Shown here one piece after another: positions 13,569 to 22,131 of a stretch of DNA of 26,773 nucleotides. Location: positions 1-26,773 of the forward strand of contig CAJUJG010000050.1 in assembly GCA_910586715.1 (NCBI GenBank), written 5' to 3'. This DNA comes from an uncultured Lachnospiraceae bacterium. GTDB lineage: Bacteria > Bacillota > Clostridia > Lachnospirales > Lachnospiraceae. Within the stretch, counting starts at the first letter, position 1, and each line of letters begins with the position of its first letter. The notes under the pieces were generated by a model that was not told where the DNA came from, ran no database searches, and saw nothing but the letters and a program-made list of their open reading frames with translations. A program made the position numbers and the translations under genes.

Positions 13569-16457
13569 ATGAAGAGGTTGAAACAAGCGGTATGGCTGGT
13601 GGTGGCTTTACAGATGATCCTTGTGATTTATGTTGCGGCGTCTTTTAAAGTGGACGACATGACGCTCGTAAAGGGTGATGTTTTTGATTTTAATACGGGG
13701 TGGACAGTGTGTCGGGAGGACGGCAGGCGCATTGAGGCGGTAAGTCTTCCGTATACGGATACAAGCAATGCATATGAGACGGTAATCATCGAAAACACGA
13801 TACCAAAGGAATTTGCGGGGCTGACCATGCGTTTTTTGACGGCGGATAAACAGTTTCGGGTATTTGTGGACGGCGAAGAAATTTATCAGTTTGGAATGCA
13901 TGACGTAAGGTGTTTCGGGCATACGGCAGGAAGCGTGATGAATTTTGTGGATATTCCGCAAACGTTTGGTGAGGGGCATATTCGGATGGAAATGACATCG
14001 CCGTATAATAATTACGCTTCCTATATCAATACGATTGAGGTCGGGGAGCGGGACCGTGCCATTTTGCGGCTGCTTGCGTCGTCGATGCCGAAAACGGCGT
14101 GCAATATGATAATTTTGTTTACTGCGCTTCTTTCGTGGGCAGGAGGCGTTTTGTGCCTGATTAATAAACGGGATACGGGCGGGCTTGGATGCCTTGCGTT
14201 GTTTTGCGTCGTGAGCTTTTTGTATTTTTCCATTGAGACAAAGACACTTATAATTTTCTACGGAAATCAGACGCTGTATTCTGTTTTGTTCTTTTTATGT
14301 CTGATGCTGATGCCTGTTTTGCTGCAGCTTTATATCGAGCGGACATTAGAGGGGTTTCATAAGAAACTGTCGGAGCTGCTGATTTTCATCGGTGTGCTGA
14401 ATGCATTGGTGCAGATGTTGATTCAGGTATTGAATATTGCGGATTTTATGGAACTGTCGGTCTTCTCGCATTTGCTGGTTTTTATCGCGACAGTGAGCGG
14501 TATGGTGATGTATATTGACCGTCTTCGAAAGGACCGGACAAAGAGCAGGGAGTCTGTTTTCAATACGGCTGCGATGGTGGCTGTCTGCGTCGGTTCGACG
14601 GTTGATTTGGTGCGCGGGCAGATTGTTAAGGTTGGGGATTTGGCAATGTTCAGCCGCATCGGGTTTACGGTGTTTTGCATGATTATGGTGTATATCAACG
14701 TGTTGCGGATTAGCAGGATGTTCGCGGCGGAGGCGGAGGCAGCGGCAGCCAGACTGCAGCATGAGATGGCGAAGGTTGAGGAGCGCAATCAAATGCTTGT
14801 GCTTGCGCGTGAGGAGGCGGAGGCAGCAAGGCAGGAGGCACAGGAGGCGAGCCGTGCCAAGAGCAGCTTCCTTGCGAATATTTCGCATGAAATCCGTACC
14901 CCGATTAATGCGGTGCTTGGCATGGATACAATGATTCTGCGCGAGAGCCGCGAGGAAAATGTCAGGGAATATGCAAACGATATTCAGAACGCGGGGCAGA
15001 ACCTGCTTTCGCTGATTAATGATATTCTTGATTTTTCTAAGATTGAATCGGGAAGAATGGAGATTAAGCCGGTAAATTACGAGCTTGCATCGCTGCTTGG
15101 AGACTGTTACAACATGATACAGGTGCGCGCCAAGGATAAGGGGTTGTTTTTCAGAATGGAGAACAGTACGTCGATACCGCATCTGCTCTATGGCGATGAA
15201 GTGCGTGTTCGTCAGATTATTATCAATCTTTTGACGAATGCCGTAAAATATACGGAAAAGGGAGAGGTTGTACTATCCGCAAACTGGGTAAAAACAGATG
15301 AAGAAAATATCCGACTGATTGTGGCGGTGCGTGATACGGGAATGGGCATCAAGTATGAGGACCAGCAGAAGCTGTTTGATTCGTTTCAGCGTCTTGATGT
15401 GGAGCGCAACAGAAATATTGAGGGCACGGGGCTTGGTCTTGCGATTACGAAGCAGCTCATTGAGATGATGAACGGTACGATTTCCCTTGAGAGCAGCTAT
15501 GGTCGAGGTTCGGTTTTTACGGTGGAAATTCCGCAGCGTGCGCGCTCTTTTGAACCGATTGGGGATTTCCAGGCACGGATACAGGACAGCGCCGCATTGA
15601 GCAATACATACCAAAGCAGCTTTCAGGCGCCTGACGCCCGTATTCTTGTAGTAGATGATGTGCCAATGAATTTAAAGGTTTTGCGCGAGCTGCTAAAGAG
15701 TACGCGCATTCAGATTGATACGGCTGAGAGTGGGAAAGAGTGTCTTAGGGACATTACGCTGAAAAAGTACCATATGATTTTCCTTGACCATATGATGCCG
15801 GAAATGGACGGCATCGAGACGTTAAAGAACATGAAGTGGGTTGCGGAGAATAAAAATACTGACACGCCTGTCATTATGCTGACGGCAAATGCGATTATCG
15901 GTGCGCGGGACGAATATTTCAGCGCCGGATTTGACGATTATTTGGCAAAGCCGGTGAAGGAAACGGAGCTTGAACAAATGATATGCAAATATCTGCCAAA
16001 GGAGCTTGTTATTTTGCCAAGGGAAGAGGCAAAGCCTGATGAAGACGACGGTGGATTTGATATGCGCACACTTCTTCGGAAACCGGAGATAAGACCGCAG
16101 ACGGAAAAAAGAAGCCTGATGCAGCGTTTGGATTTTATTGACGCGCGCGCGGGTGTGAGCTATTGCGCCGGAAGCGAGGCAATTTACCGGGAGGTTCTGC
16201 AGTCTTATGCGCTTGGAAAGCTGCGCGACGAAATTGTGGATTATTATGAAAAAGAGGACTGGAGGAACTATGGCATTAAGGTGCATGCGCTCAAGAGCAC
16301 TTCACTGGGCATCGGCGCGGTGGAGCTGTCGGAGTTTGCGAAGGCGCTGGAAAATGCGGCGAGAAACGGAAATATCGGTTATGTAAAGGCGCAGCATGAG
16401 AATATTATGAAAGAGTATGACGAGCTGCTTGAGAAGCTGCGAGAGGTACTGGAATAG
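13569..16457 (+). CDS. Hybrid sensor histidine kinase, 7TMR-DISM with REC and HPt
   Basis: Membrane phosphorelay protein of 962 residues. Order of parts: N-terminal membrane anchor (7-27); external beta-rich sensor domain (about 28-165, jelly-roll-like, with FRVFVDGEEIYQFG); seven-helix 7TMR-DISM membrane region (about 175-380); coiled coil (383-430); HisKA with phosphorylatable His440 in SFLANISHEIRTPINAVLG; ATPase domain with the N-box around RQIIINLLTNAVKY, DTGMGIK and GTGLGLAITKQLIE; receiver domain with Asp740 in MIFLDHMMPEMDG; and a C-terminal HPt with His906 in HALKSTSLGIGA. Phosphate should pass His440, Asp740, His906 and then to an unknown response regulator, as no output domain or regulator gene is nearby. 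The sensor may detect a carbohydrate, but that is only a fold-level suggestion. It follows the yebC stump and is followed by the FAD gene 23 bp on, probably co-transcribed. Confidence 0.93.
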   Translation: MKRLKQAVWLVVALQMILVIYVAASFKVDDMTLVKGDVFDFNTGWTVCREDGRRIEAVSLPYTDTSNAYETVIIENTIPKEFAGLTMRFLTADKQFRVFVDGEEIYQFGMHDVRCFGHTAGSVMNFVDIPQTFGEGHIRMEMTSPYNNYASYINTIEVGERDRAILRLLASSMPKTACNMIILFTALLSWAGGVLCLINKRDTGGLGCLALFCVVSFLYFSIETKTLIIFYGNQTLYSVLFFLCLMLMPVLLQLYIERTLEGFHKKLSELLIFIGVLNALVQMLIQVLNIADFMELSVFSHLLVFIATVSGMVMYIDRLRKDRTKSRESVFNTAAMVAVCVGSTVDLVRGQIVKVGDLAMFSRIGFTVFCMIMVYINVLRISRMFAAEAEAAAARLQHEMAKVEERNQMLVLAREEAEAARQEAQEASRAKSSFLANISHEIRTPINAVLGMDTMILRESREENVREYANDIQNAGQNLLSLINDILDFSKIESGRMEIKPVNYELASLLGDCYNMIQVRAKDKGLFFRMENSTSIPHLLYGDEVRVRQIIINLLTNAVKYTEKGEVVLSANWVKTDEENIRLIVAVRDTGMGIKYEDQQKLFDSFQRLDVERNRNIEGTGLGLAITKQLIEMMNGTISLESSYGRGSVFTVEIPQRARSFEPIGDFQARIQDSAALSNTYQSSFQAPDARILVVDDVPMNLKVLRELLKSTRIQIDTAESGKECLRDITLKKYHMIFLDHMMPEMDGIETLKNMKWVAENKNTDTPVIMLTANAIIGARDEYFSAGFDDYLAKPVKETELEQMICKYLPKELVILPREEAKPDEDDGGFDMRTLLRKPEIRPQTEKRSLMQRLDFIDARAGVSYCAGSEAIYREVLQSYALGKLRDEIVDYYEKEDWRNYGIKVHALKSTSLGIGAVELSEFAKALENAARNGNIGYVKAQHENIMKEYDELLEKLREVLE

Positions 16458-16480
16458 CGGAAAGGAGCATGGTTATTAAT

Positions 16481-17851
16481 ATGAGATATGACGTAATTAT
16501 TATTGGAGCGGGTCCGGGAGGAATTTTTTCGGCATATGAAATGGTGAGCAAAAGCAGTACGCTTAAAATCGCGGTGTTTGAGTCGGGACATGCGCTTGAG
16601 AATCGCAAGTGTCCGATTGACGGAGAGAAGATTAAGAGCTGTATCCAATGTAAGAGCTGTTCAATTATGAGCGGCTTTGGCGGCGCGGGGGCGTTTTCCG
16701 ACGGAAAGTACAATATTACGAACGATTTTGGCGGAACGCTGTTTGAACATATCGGAAAGACGCAGGCGCTTGATTTGATGCGGTATGTGGATGAGATTAA
16801 TATGAGGCACGGCGGCGAGGGGACGAAGATGTACACAACGGCGGGGACGCATCTAAAGAAGTTGTGTCTGCAGAACAAGCTCAATCTGCTTGATGCGTCG
16901 GTGCGTCATTTGGGAACGGACATCAATTATGTTGTGCTGGAAAATCTTTATGCCGAGATGAAGGATAAGGTTGATTTTTACTTTGATACGCCGGTGACGG
17001 ATGTGGAAGTAACGCAGGACGGATACCGGATTTGCTGTGGCGATGCGTCGTACGAATGTGACAGATGTGTCATTTCCGTGGGCAGAAGCGGGAGCAAGTG
17101 GATGGAGAAGGTTTGTGAAAGTCTTGACATATCCACGAAGTCCAACCGTGTGGATATCGGCGTGCGCGTGGAGCTGCCGGCGGTGATTTTTTCGCATCTG
17201 ACGGATGAGCTTTATGAGAGTAAGATTGTTTACCGCACGGAAAAGTTTGAGGACAGGGTGCGGACGTTTTGCATGAACCCGTATGGGATTGTGGTGAACG
17301 AGAACACCAACGGGATTGTCACGGTGAACGGGCACAGTTATGAGGATGAACAAAAACAGACGGCGAATACGAATTTTGCGCTTTTGGTGGCAAAACATTT
17401 TTCGGAGCCGTTTAAGGACAGCAACGGCTACGGCGAGAGCATTGCGCGGCTTTCCAATATGCTGGGCGGCGGTGTGATTGTGCAGCGGTTCGGCGATTTG
17501 GTGCGCGGAAGAAGGAGCAACATGAAGCGTATTGAGGAGGGGCTTGTGACGCCGACGCTTGCGGCGACGCCGGGAGATTTGAGCCTTGTGCTGCCGAAGC
17601 GTATTTTGGACGGGATTATCGAAATGATTTATGCGCTCGACAAGATTGCGCCGGGGACGGCGAACGACGATACGCTGCTTTATGGTGTGGAAGTGAAATT
17701 CTACAATATGGAGGTTGACATCGACGAGAACCTTGAGAGCCGCTACAAGGGGCTTTATGTCATTGGCGACGGCAGCGGCGTGACGCATTCGCTGTCGCAC
17801 GCGTCGGCGAGCGGCGTGTATGTGGCGCGGCAGATTCTGGGGCGGATATAA
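16481..17851 (+). CDS. FAD-dependent dehydrogenase (COG2509-type)
   Basis: Predicted cytoplasmic flavoprotein of 456 residues. It opens with the dinucleotide-binding motif DVIIIGAGPGGIFSAYE and closes with the second flavin motif GLYVIGDGSGVTHSLSHASA. Between them are a Cys-rich segment (CPIDGEKIKSCIQCKSC, near 47-63) and SGFGGAGAFSDGKYN, both typical of the uncharacterised FAD-dependent dehydrogenase group COG2509 common in Firmicutes. The substrate is unknown; the cysteines could bind metal or be redox-active. The start is ambiguous: the AAAGGAG site ends 1 bp before ATG 16469 and 13 bp before ATG 16481. I chose 16481 because it places the FAD motif at the usual distance from the N-terminus. 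It shares the kinase operon, but no functional link is known. Confidence 0.88.
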   Translation: MRYDVIIIGAGPGGIFSAYEMVSKSSTLKIAVFESGHALENRKCPIDGEKIKSCIQCKSCSIMSGFGGAGAFSDGKYNITNDFGGTLFEHIGKTQALDLMRYVDEINMRHGGEGTKMYTTAGTHLKKLCLQNKLNLLDASVRHLGTDINYVVLENLYAEMKDKVDFYFDTPVTDVEVTQDGYRICCGDASYECDRCVISVGRSGSKWMEKVCESLDISTKSNRVDIGVRVELPAVIFSHLTDELYESKIVYRTEKFEDRVRTFCMNPYGIVVNENTNGIVTVNGHSYEDEQKQTANTNFALLVAKHFSEPFKDSNGYGESIARLSNMLGGGVIVQRFGDLVRGRRSNMKRIEEGLVTPTLAATPGDLSLVLPKRILDGIIEMIYALDKIAPGTANDDTLLYGVEVKFYNMEVDIDENLESRYKGLYVIGDGSGVTHSLSHASASGVYVARQILGRI

Positions 17852-17858
17852 AAATTTC

Positions 17859-17887
17859 TTGTGCAACGCTGTTTTCTCTGTTATACT
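17859..17887 (+). promoter_or_regulatory. Sigma-A promoter of putP
   Basis: -35 TTGTGC (17859-17864), 17-bp spacer, -10 TATACT (17882-17887), starting directly after the FAD gene. Confidence 0.75.
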
Positions 17888-17893
17888 CGAAAC

Positions 17894-17912
17894 CGTAAGT
17901 TTTTTGCTTACG
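17894..17912 (+). other. Hairpin in the putP leader
   Basis: CGTAAG (17894-17899) pairs exactly with CTTACG (17907-17912) around a T-rich loop, at the predicted transcript start. It has no 3' T run, so it is not a standard terminator; it may stabilise the 5' end or be a palindromic binding site. Confidence 0.4.
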
Positions 17913-17945
17913 AAAAACAGATGAGAAGTAAAGGAGGAACTGGTA

Positions 17946-19472
17946 ATGACACAGGCAAAAATCTGCATTTTGATAGCGATTGTGTTTTATTTGGGTCTAG
18001 TGCTTTATATCGGCTATCGCTGTTCAAAGAAGAATAAAAACACGGACGACTTTTATCTTGGAGGAAGGAAGCTGGGACCGTTTGTCACGGCGATGAGCGC
18101 GGAGGCGTCGGACATGAGCAGTTATCTGCTGATGGGGATTCCGGGGCTGGCGTATTTGAGCGGTATCGCGGACGCGGGGTGGACGATTATCGGGCTTTCC
18201 ATTGGAACGTACTTAAACTTTCTGATTGTCGCAAAGAAGCTGCGGCGTTATTCCAAGATTGCGGACAATGCAATCACACTGCCGCAGTTTTTTAAGAACA
18301 GATACCATGACAGCAGCAATTCACTTTTATTTATCGCTGCGATTGTTATCGTAGTCTTTTTTATCCCGTACACGGCGTCGGGCTTTGCCGCGTGCGGAAA
18401 GCTGTTTTCCAGCCTGTTTGGCGTGAATTATATGGCGGCAATGATTGTCAGCGCGATTGTGATTGTGGGTTATACGACGCTCGGCGGTTTTTTGGCGGCA
18501 TCCACGACGGACTTGATTCAGAGTATTATTATGACGATTGCACTGATTGTGGTGCTTTTGTTTGGCGTGAACGTGGCAGGCGGTTTTGACGTGGTGCTTG
18601 ATAACGCAAAGTCGCTTTCGGGTTATCTGACGATGTTTGCAACGCACAACGCAGCGGACGGAACCTCTGCGCCTTACGGATTTATCACGATTATTTCGAC
18701 ATTGGCGTGGGGACTTGGCTATTTCGGAATGCCGCATATTTTGCTTCGTTTTATGGCAATTGAGGATGAGGAAAAACTTTCCATATCAAGACGCGTGGCA
18801 ATTGTATGGGTTGTCATTTCAATGGCAGTGGCAGTGTTAATCGGAATTGTCGGCTATAGCATGAGCGTGCAGGGCGCAATCGATACGCTTTCCGGTGCGG
18901 ATTCGGAGACCATTATCGTAAAGGCTGCTGACCTGATGAGTCAAAACGGTGTGATTATGGCGCTGATTGCAGGTGTCATACTTGCAGGGATTATGGCATC
19001 CACGATGTCGACCGCGGATTCGCAGCTGCTTGCGGCATCTTCTGCGGTATCGTCGGATTTGCTTGGCGAAAAGCTGAAAACGAACGATAAGGGCGGAATG
19101 GTTGCGGCGCGGATTACGCTGCTTGTGATTTCCGTTTTTGCGGTGATTTTGGCAAGAGACCCGAACAGCTCCGTGTTTGGCATAGTGTCTTTTGCGTGGG
19201 CAGGCTTTGGTGCGGCGTTTGGTCCGGTTGTGCTGTTTTCGTTGTTTTGGAGGCGTGCGAACCGTTTCGGTGCACTTGCCGGAATGGTGTCGGGAGGTCT
19301 GATGATTTTTGTTTGGAAATACCTTGTGCGTCCTTTAGGCGGCGTGTGGGATATTTATGAGCTTCTGCCTGCGTTTATCGTGGCGTGTATCTTTATCGTT
19401 GCTGTGAGTCTGGCAACGCCCGCGCCAGAGCAGAAGGTACTTGACGAGTTTGATTTGGCGTCAAAAAAATAA
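17946..19472 (+). CDS. putP: Sodium/proline symporter (SSS family)
   Basis: Thirteen-helix membrane transporter of 508 residues that imports proline with Na+. Family features: DFYLGGRKLGPFVTAMSAEA followed by SDMSSYLLMG (sodium/proline signature of helix 2), PYTASGFAACGKLF, GYFGMPHILLRFMAI and MASTMSTADSQLLAASSA, whose Ser/Thr residues correspond to the Na+ site of helix 9. The length matches E. coli PutP (502). It starts with ATG after AAAGGAGG and has its own promoter, so it is transcribed separately from the FAD gene. Proline specificity is inferred from similarity; other SSS substrates cannot be excluded. No proline catabolic gene is adjacent. Confidence 0.9.
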   Translation: MTQAKICILIAIVFYLGLVLYIGYRCSKKNKNTDDFYLGGRKLGPFVTAMSAEASDMSSYLLMGIPGLAYLSGIADAGWTIIGLSIGTYLNFLIVAKKLRRYSKIADNAITLPQFFKNRYHDSSNSLLFIAAIVIVVFFIPYTASGFAACGKLFSSLFGVNYMAAMIVSAIVIVGYTTLGGFLAASTTDLIQSIIMTIALIVVLLFGVNVAGGFDVVLDNAKSLSGYLTMFATHNAADGTSAPYGFITIISTLAWGLGYFGMPHILLRFMAIEDEEKLSISRRVAIVWVVISMAVAVLIGIVGYSMSVQGAIDTLSGADSETIIVKAADLMSQNGVIMALIAGVILAGIMASTMSTADSQLLAASSAVSSDLLGEKLKTNDKGGMVAARITLLVISVFAVILARDPNSSVFGIVSFAWAGFGAAFGPVVLFSLFWRRANRFGALAGMVSGGLMIFVWKYLVRPLGGVWDIYELLPAFIVACIFIVAVSLATPAPEQKVLDEFDLASKK

Positions 19473-19476
19473 CCGG

Positions 19477-19505
19477 TTGCACGGTTTGCTAAAATGTGAT
19501 ATGGT
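19477..19505 (+). promoter_or_regulatory. Promoter for the cobalamin riboswitch transcript
   Basis: TTGCAC (19477-19482), 17 bp, TATGGT (19500-19505). An overlapping alternative is the extended -10 TGCTAAAAT (19487-19495), similar to the one before the chemoreceptor gene. Either lies about 90-110 bp before the riboswitch. Confidence 0.5.
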
Positions 19506-19524
19506 TGAAATTAATTGAATATCG

Positions 19525-19548
19525 ATGCTGCCGTAATGGCAGCGTTTC
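19525..19548 (+). terminator. Weak hairpin after putP
   Basis: GCTGCC (19527-19532) and GGCAGC (19538-19543) form a short GC stem, extended by a wobble and an A-T pair, followed by only three T. It may be a weak putP terminator or a stem in the riboswitch leader; it lies downstream of the predicted promoter. Confidence 0.35.
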
Positions 19549-19585
19549 GTAAGAGGTGTCAGGGGTAGCCGATGTCCGAATGGTT

Positions 19586-19775
19586 TATCGGTTATGCTTT
19601 GGTGAAAAGGGAAACAGGTGAGAATCCTGTACGAACTCGTCACTGTGATTAGGGAGCAACTGTCAATCAAACCATGTAATGACAGATATGTTATTTCATG
19701 GTTTGATTTTATGCCACTGATGAAAATTGGGAAGGCAGACAGGCGCGGTGATCTATCAGTCAGGAGACCTGCCGC
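19586..19775 (+). promoter_or_regulatory. Cobalamin (B12) riboswitch
   Basis: The conserved core is present in order: TGGTGAAAAGGGAA (19600-19613), AGGTGAGAATCCTG, ACTCGTCACTGTGA, GGGAGCAAC, GCCACTG (19713), GGGAAGGC (19730) and the B12 box TCAGTCAGGAGACCTGCC ending near 19773. A peripheral 12-bp perfect stem (AATCAAACCATG at 19665-19676 with CATGGTTTGATT at 19697-19708) is inserted. In known examples adenosyl- or methylcobalamin binding lowers expression of downstream cobalamin synthesis or uptake genes. Here it precedes five + strand genes. Outer boundaries are approximate. Confidence 0.93.
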
Positions 19776-19958
19776 TTGCAGTACAGGATTTATTCCAAAC
19801 CACGAGTAACTGGTTGTACGTCTTTTTTGCGTTTTCTTTTTATACGCTTTTTCGTTTATTTGCAGGCGGAAGACGGTTCTGTTTTGGAAGGATACGGATA
19901 TTCGGTTACAAAAATAAAGGAATGGGATTTGGATAATACCCCAAACGGAGGGAAAAGT
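19776..19958 (+). other. Riboswitch expression platform and leader of the cbiK-like gene
   Basis: About 180 nt between the B12 box and the start codon. A small hairpin (AACCA / TGGTT around 19798-19817) is followed by a run of six T, and a second T-rich stretch around 19838-19857 follows GCGT...ACGC. Both are weak terminator candidates, so control could be transcriptional. The frame entering cbiK is open through this region, but only the ATG at 19959 has a good ribosome site. Confidence 0.4.
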
Positions 19959-20942
19959 ATGAAAAAGAAAATGGCGGCTATCATGGTGGCAGAAGTGCTT
20001 GGAGCGGCACTTTTTACAGGGTGCGGCAATGCGGACGGACCGACGGCAGTGTTGAAAAATCCCGGCACGGGCACGGCGGCAGAGTCTGCGGAAACGGCGG
20101 AGGAGACAATGCCGGACGAGGACGAATCAGCAGATAATACGGAGGAAGGAAAGCAGGCGATACTGGTAGTCAGCTTTGGAACCAGTTATAATGAGAGCCG
20201 TGATTTGACAATCGGTGCGATTGAGAACGCGATTGCCGATGCTTTTCCGGAGTATGAGGTGCGCAGGGCATTTACAAGCCAGATTATTATTGACAAGCTC
20301 GCGCAGCGTGACGGTCTTGTGATTGACAATGTGGAGGAGGCATTAGACCGCGCGGCGGAAGACGGTATTACAACGCTTGTGGTGCAGCCGACGCATTTGA
20401 TGAAGGGATATGAATACACAGACCTTGCAGATGCGCTTGAGGATTATAAGGCGCAGTTTGAAACAGTTGTCCTTGCGGAGCCGCTTTTGACAAGCGATGC
20501 GGATTTTGATGCGGTGGCGGATGCGATTACAACACGCACGGCGGATTATGATGACGGAAAGACGGCAATCTGCTTTATGGGACATGGTACGGAATCGGAC
20601 GCTAACAGCGTTTATCCGAAGCTTCAGGAAGCGCTGACAGCAAACGGATATGATAATTATTTTATCGGTACGGTTGAGGCGGAGCCTTCGTTCGAGGACG
20701 TCCTTACGGCAGTCGGCGCAAACAGGGACTACACAACAGTTGTGTTAGAGCCGTTGATGGTTGTCTCCGGAGACCATGCGACAAACGATATGGCAGGTGA
20801 TGAGGACGATTCGTGGAAGTCCGGTTTTGCGGCGGAAGGCTATAAGGTTGAGTGTATTCTTGAGGGACTTGGACAGAACGCGGGTATTCAGAAGCTTTAT
20901 GTGTCGCATACACAGGATGCGATAGACAGTATTGAACAGTAA
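19959..20942 (+). CDS. cbiK: Exported CbiK-like sirohydrochlorin cobaltochelatase lipoprotein
   Basis: 327 residues. A short N-terminal signal (MKKKMAAIMVAEVLGAALF) ends in a lipobox-like TGC (Cys22), then an acidic low-complexity linker to about 65, then a full CbiK class II chelatase domain. Conserved sites: ILVVSFGTSYNESRD, QPTHLMKGYEY with His146, FMGHGTESDANSVYP with His209 and PLMVVSGDHATNDMAGDED with His273. CbiK inserts Co2+ into sirohydrochlorin in anaerobic B12 synthesis; His146 and His209 correspond to its metal-binding histidines. A lipoprotein form would sit outside the cytoplasm, where sirohydrochlorin is not made; a periplasmic CbiK is known in Desulfovibrio vulgaris. It may bind or carry cobalt, haem or a corrinoid for the importer encoded downstream. 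GGAGGG precedes the ATG. The signal is slightly atypical (Glu12 in the hydrophobic core). Confidence 0.88.
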   Translation: MKKKMAAIMVAEVLGAALFTGCGNADGPTAVLKNPGTGTAAESAETAEETMPDEDESADNTEEGKQAILVVSFGTSYNESRDLTIGAIENAIADAFPEYEVRRAFTSQIIIDKLAQRDGLVIDNVEEALDRAAEDGITTLVVQPTHLMKGYEYTDLADALEDYKAQFETVVLAEPLLTSDADFDAVADAITTRTADYDDGKTAICFMGHGTESDANSVYPKLQEALTANGYDNYFIGTVEAEPSFEDVLTAVGANRDYTTVVLEPLMVVSGDHATNDMAGDEDDSWKSGFAAEGYKVECILEGLGQNAGIQKLYVSHTQDAIDSIEQ

Positions 20943-20961
20943 ATTAAGAGGAGAATAAGTT

Positions 20962-22131
20962 TTGAAAAACAGAGGCGCCATCATAAAAAAGCTTCTGCTT
21001 GCGGGCTTGTTGGTGTTTGCCGGTGTGAACATGAGTTTTGCATCGGTAAACTTATATGCGGCGGAAGCCTCAGCCAATCTTGGAATGCAAGCGGAAACAG
21101 GGACGGACAACGAAACAGAAACCAGTACAAAAGCAAATGACATGGTTGCGGGTGACGATGAAAAAGCGCCTGCAAAGGAAGTCGGAAAAAAGAATATGAT
21201 ACCGGTATATGGCAGCGATATAATCGACGGAACTTATGATATTGAGGTGGACAGCAGCTCGTCTATGTTCCGGATTGTAAAGGCACAGCTTACCGTGCAG
21301 GACGGGGAAATGTCGGCGGTGCTGACGCTTGGCGGCAAGGGGTATCTCCGCTTGTTTATGGGAACAGGCGAGGAGGCTGTAGCGGCGCAGGAAACGGAAT
21401 ATGCGGAATATGTGGAAGATGCCGACGGCGCGTATACGTATGAGGTGAAGGTTGAGGCGCTTGACAAGCCGTTGGAGTGCACAGGCTTTAGCAAGCGGAA
21501 GGAAAAGTGGTACGACCATCAGATTGTCTTTGAGGCAAATTCTCTTGAGGCGGATGCGCTGCTTATCACGCTTCCCGATTACGAGGAGGAAGAAAAAACG
21601 ACACAAGTGTCAGAAAATGACGCAGACGACACGGGAAAAGAAAGCGGAACGCAGGAAAATATGACACAAGTGTCAGAAATGATGGAACAGGAACGCACAA
21701 CACTTGCGGACGGCGTTTATCACGTAGACGTGACACTTAGCGGCGGCAGCGGGAAGGCTTCGGTATCGTCTCCGGCGAAGATGACAGTTGCAGACGGCAT
21801 AGCGACAGCGGAGTTGGAATGGAGCAGTTCAAACTATGATTATATGCTTGTAAACGGGCAGAAATATCTTCCGGTAAACATGGAAGGGAATGCCGTGTTT
21901 GAAATCCCTGTCATATGCTTTGATAAAGAGATGCCGGTGACGGCGGATACTACGGCGATGGGAACGCCGCATGAGGTAGCATATACGCTTTTATTTTTAC
22001 AGGAAAGTGCAAAACCTTTGGAGAGTAAGGAGGAAAAGAACAAAATGGACTGGAATTTGATTCTTTTGATTGTAATTGCAGCATTGACAGGGGCGACGGT
22101 GGCATATTATGGAACGAATAAAAAGAAGTAA
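20962..22131 (+). CDS. Surface-anchored protein with two Shp/NEAT-like domains
   Basis: 389 residues: signal peptide (1 to about 35), acidic linker, beta-rich domain 1 (about 87-205, starting DGTYDIEVDSSSSMFRI, with LFMGTGEEA and KRKEKWYDH), a linker rich in Glu, Thr and Ser with a duplicated TQVSE block, beta-rich domain 2 (about 248-348, DGVYHVDVTLSGGSGKASV, SSSNYDYMLVNGQKY, TAMGTPHEVAYTLLF), then a C-terminal membrane helix (about 364-384) and a KKK tail. It should therefore be tethered to the cell membrane facing out. Domain 2 resembles Shp/NEAT-type haem-binding modules; Met295 and Met333 are candidate axial ligands, by analogy with the two Met ligands of streptococcal Shp. The TTG start has AGAGGAG 8 bp upstream. 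Its place in a B12-riboswitch operon suggests capture of a corrinoid or other tetrapyrrole; binding is not proven. Confidence 0.8.
   Translation: MKNRGAIIKKLLLAGLLVFAGVNMSFASVNLYAAEASANLGMQAETGTDNETETSTKANDMVAGDDEKAPAKEVGKKNMIPVYGSDIIDGTYDIEVDSSSSMFRIVKAQLTVQDGEMSAVLTLGGKGYLRLFMGTGEEAVAAQETEYAEYVEDADGAYTYEVKVEALDKPLECTGFSKRKEKWYDHQIVFEANSLEADALLITLPDYEEEEKTTQVSENDADDTGKESGTQENMTQVSEMMEQERTTLADGVYHVDVTLSGGSGKASVSSPAKMTVADGIATAELEWSSSNYDYMLVNGQKYLPVNMEGNAVFEIPVICFDKEMPVTADTTAMGTPHEVAYTLLFLQESAKPLESKEEKNKMDWNLILLIVIAALTGATVAYYGTNKKK

Noticed and set aside
16853..17968. Long minus-strand open frame of 371 codons opposite the FAD gene
   Set aside because: Shadow of a well-supported flavoprotein; extremely His/Arg-rich with no recognisable motif.
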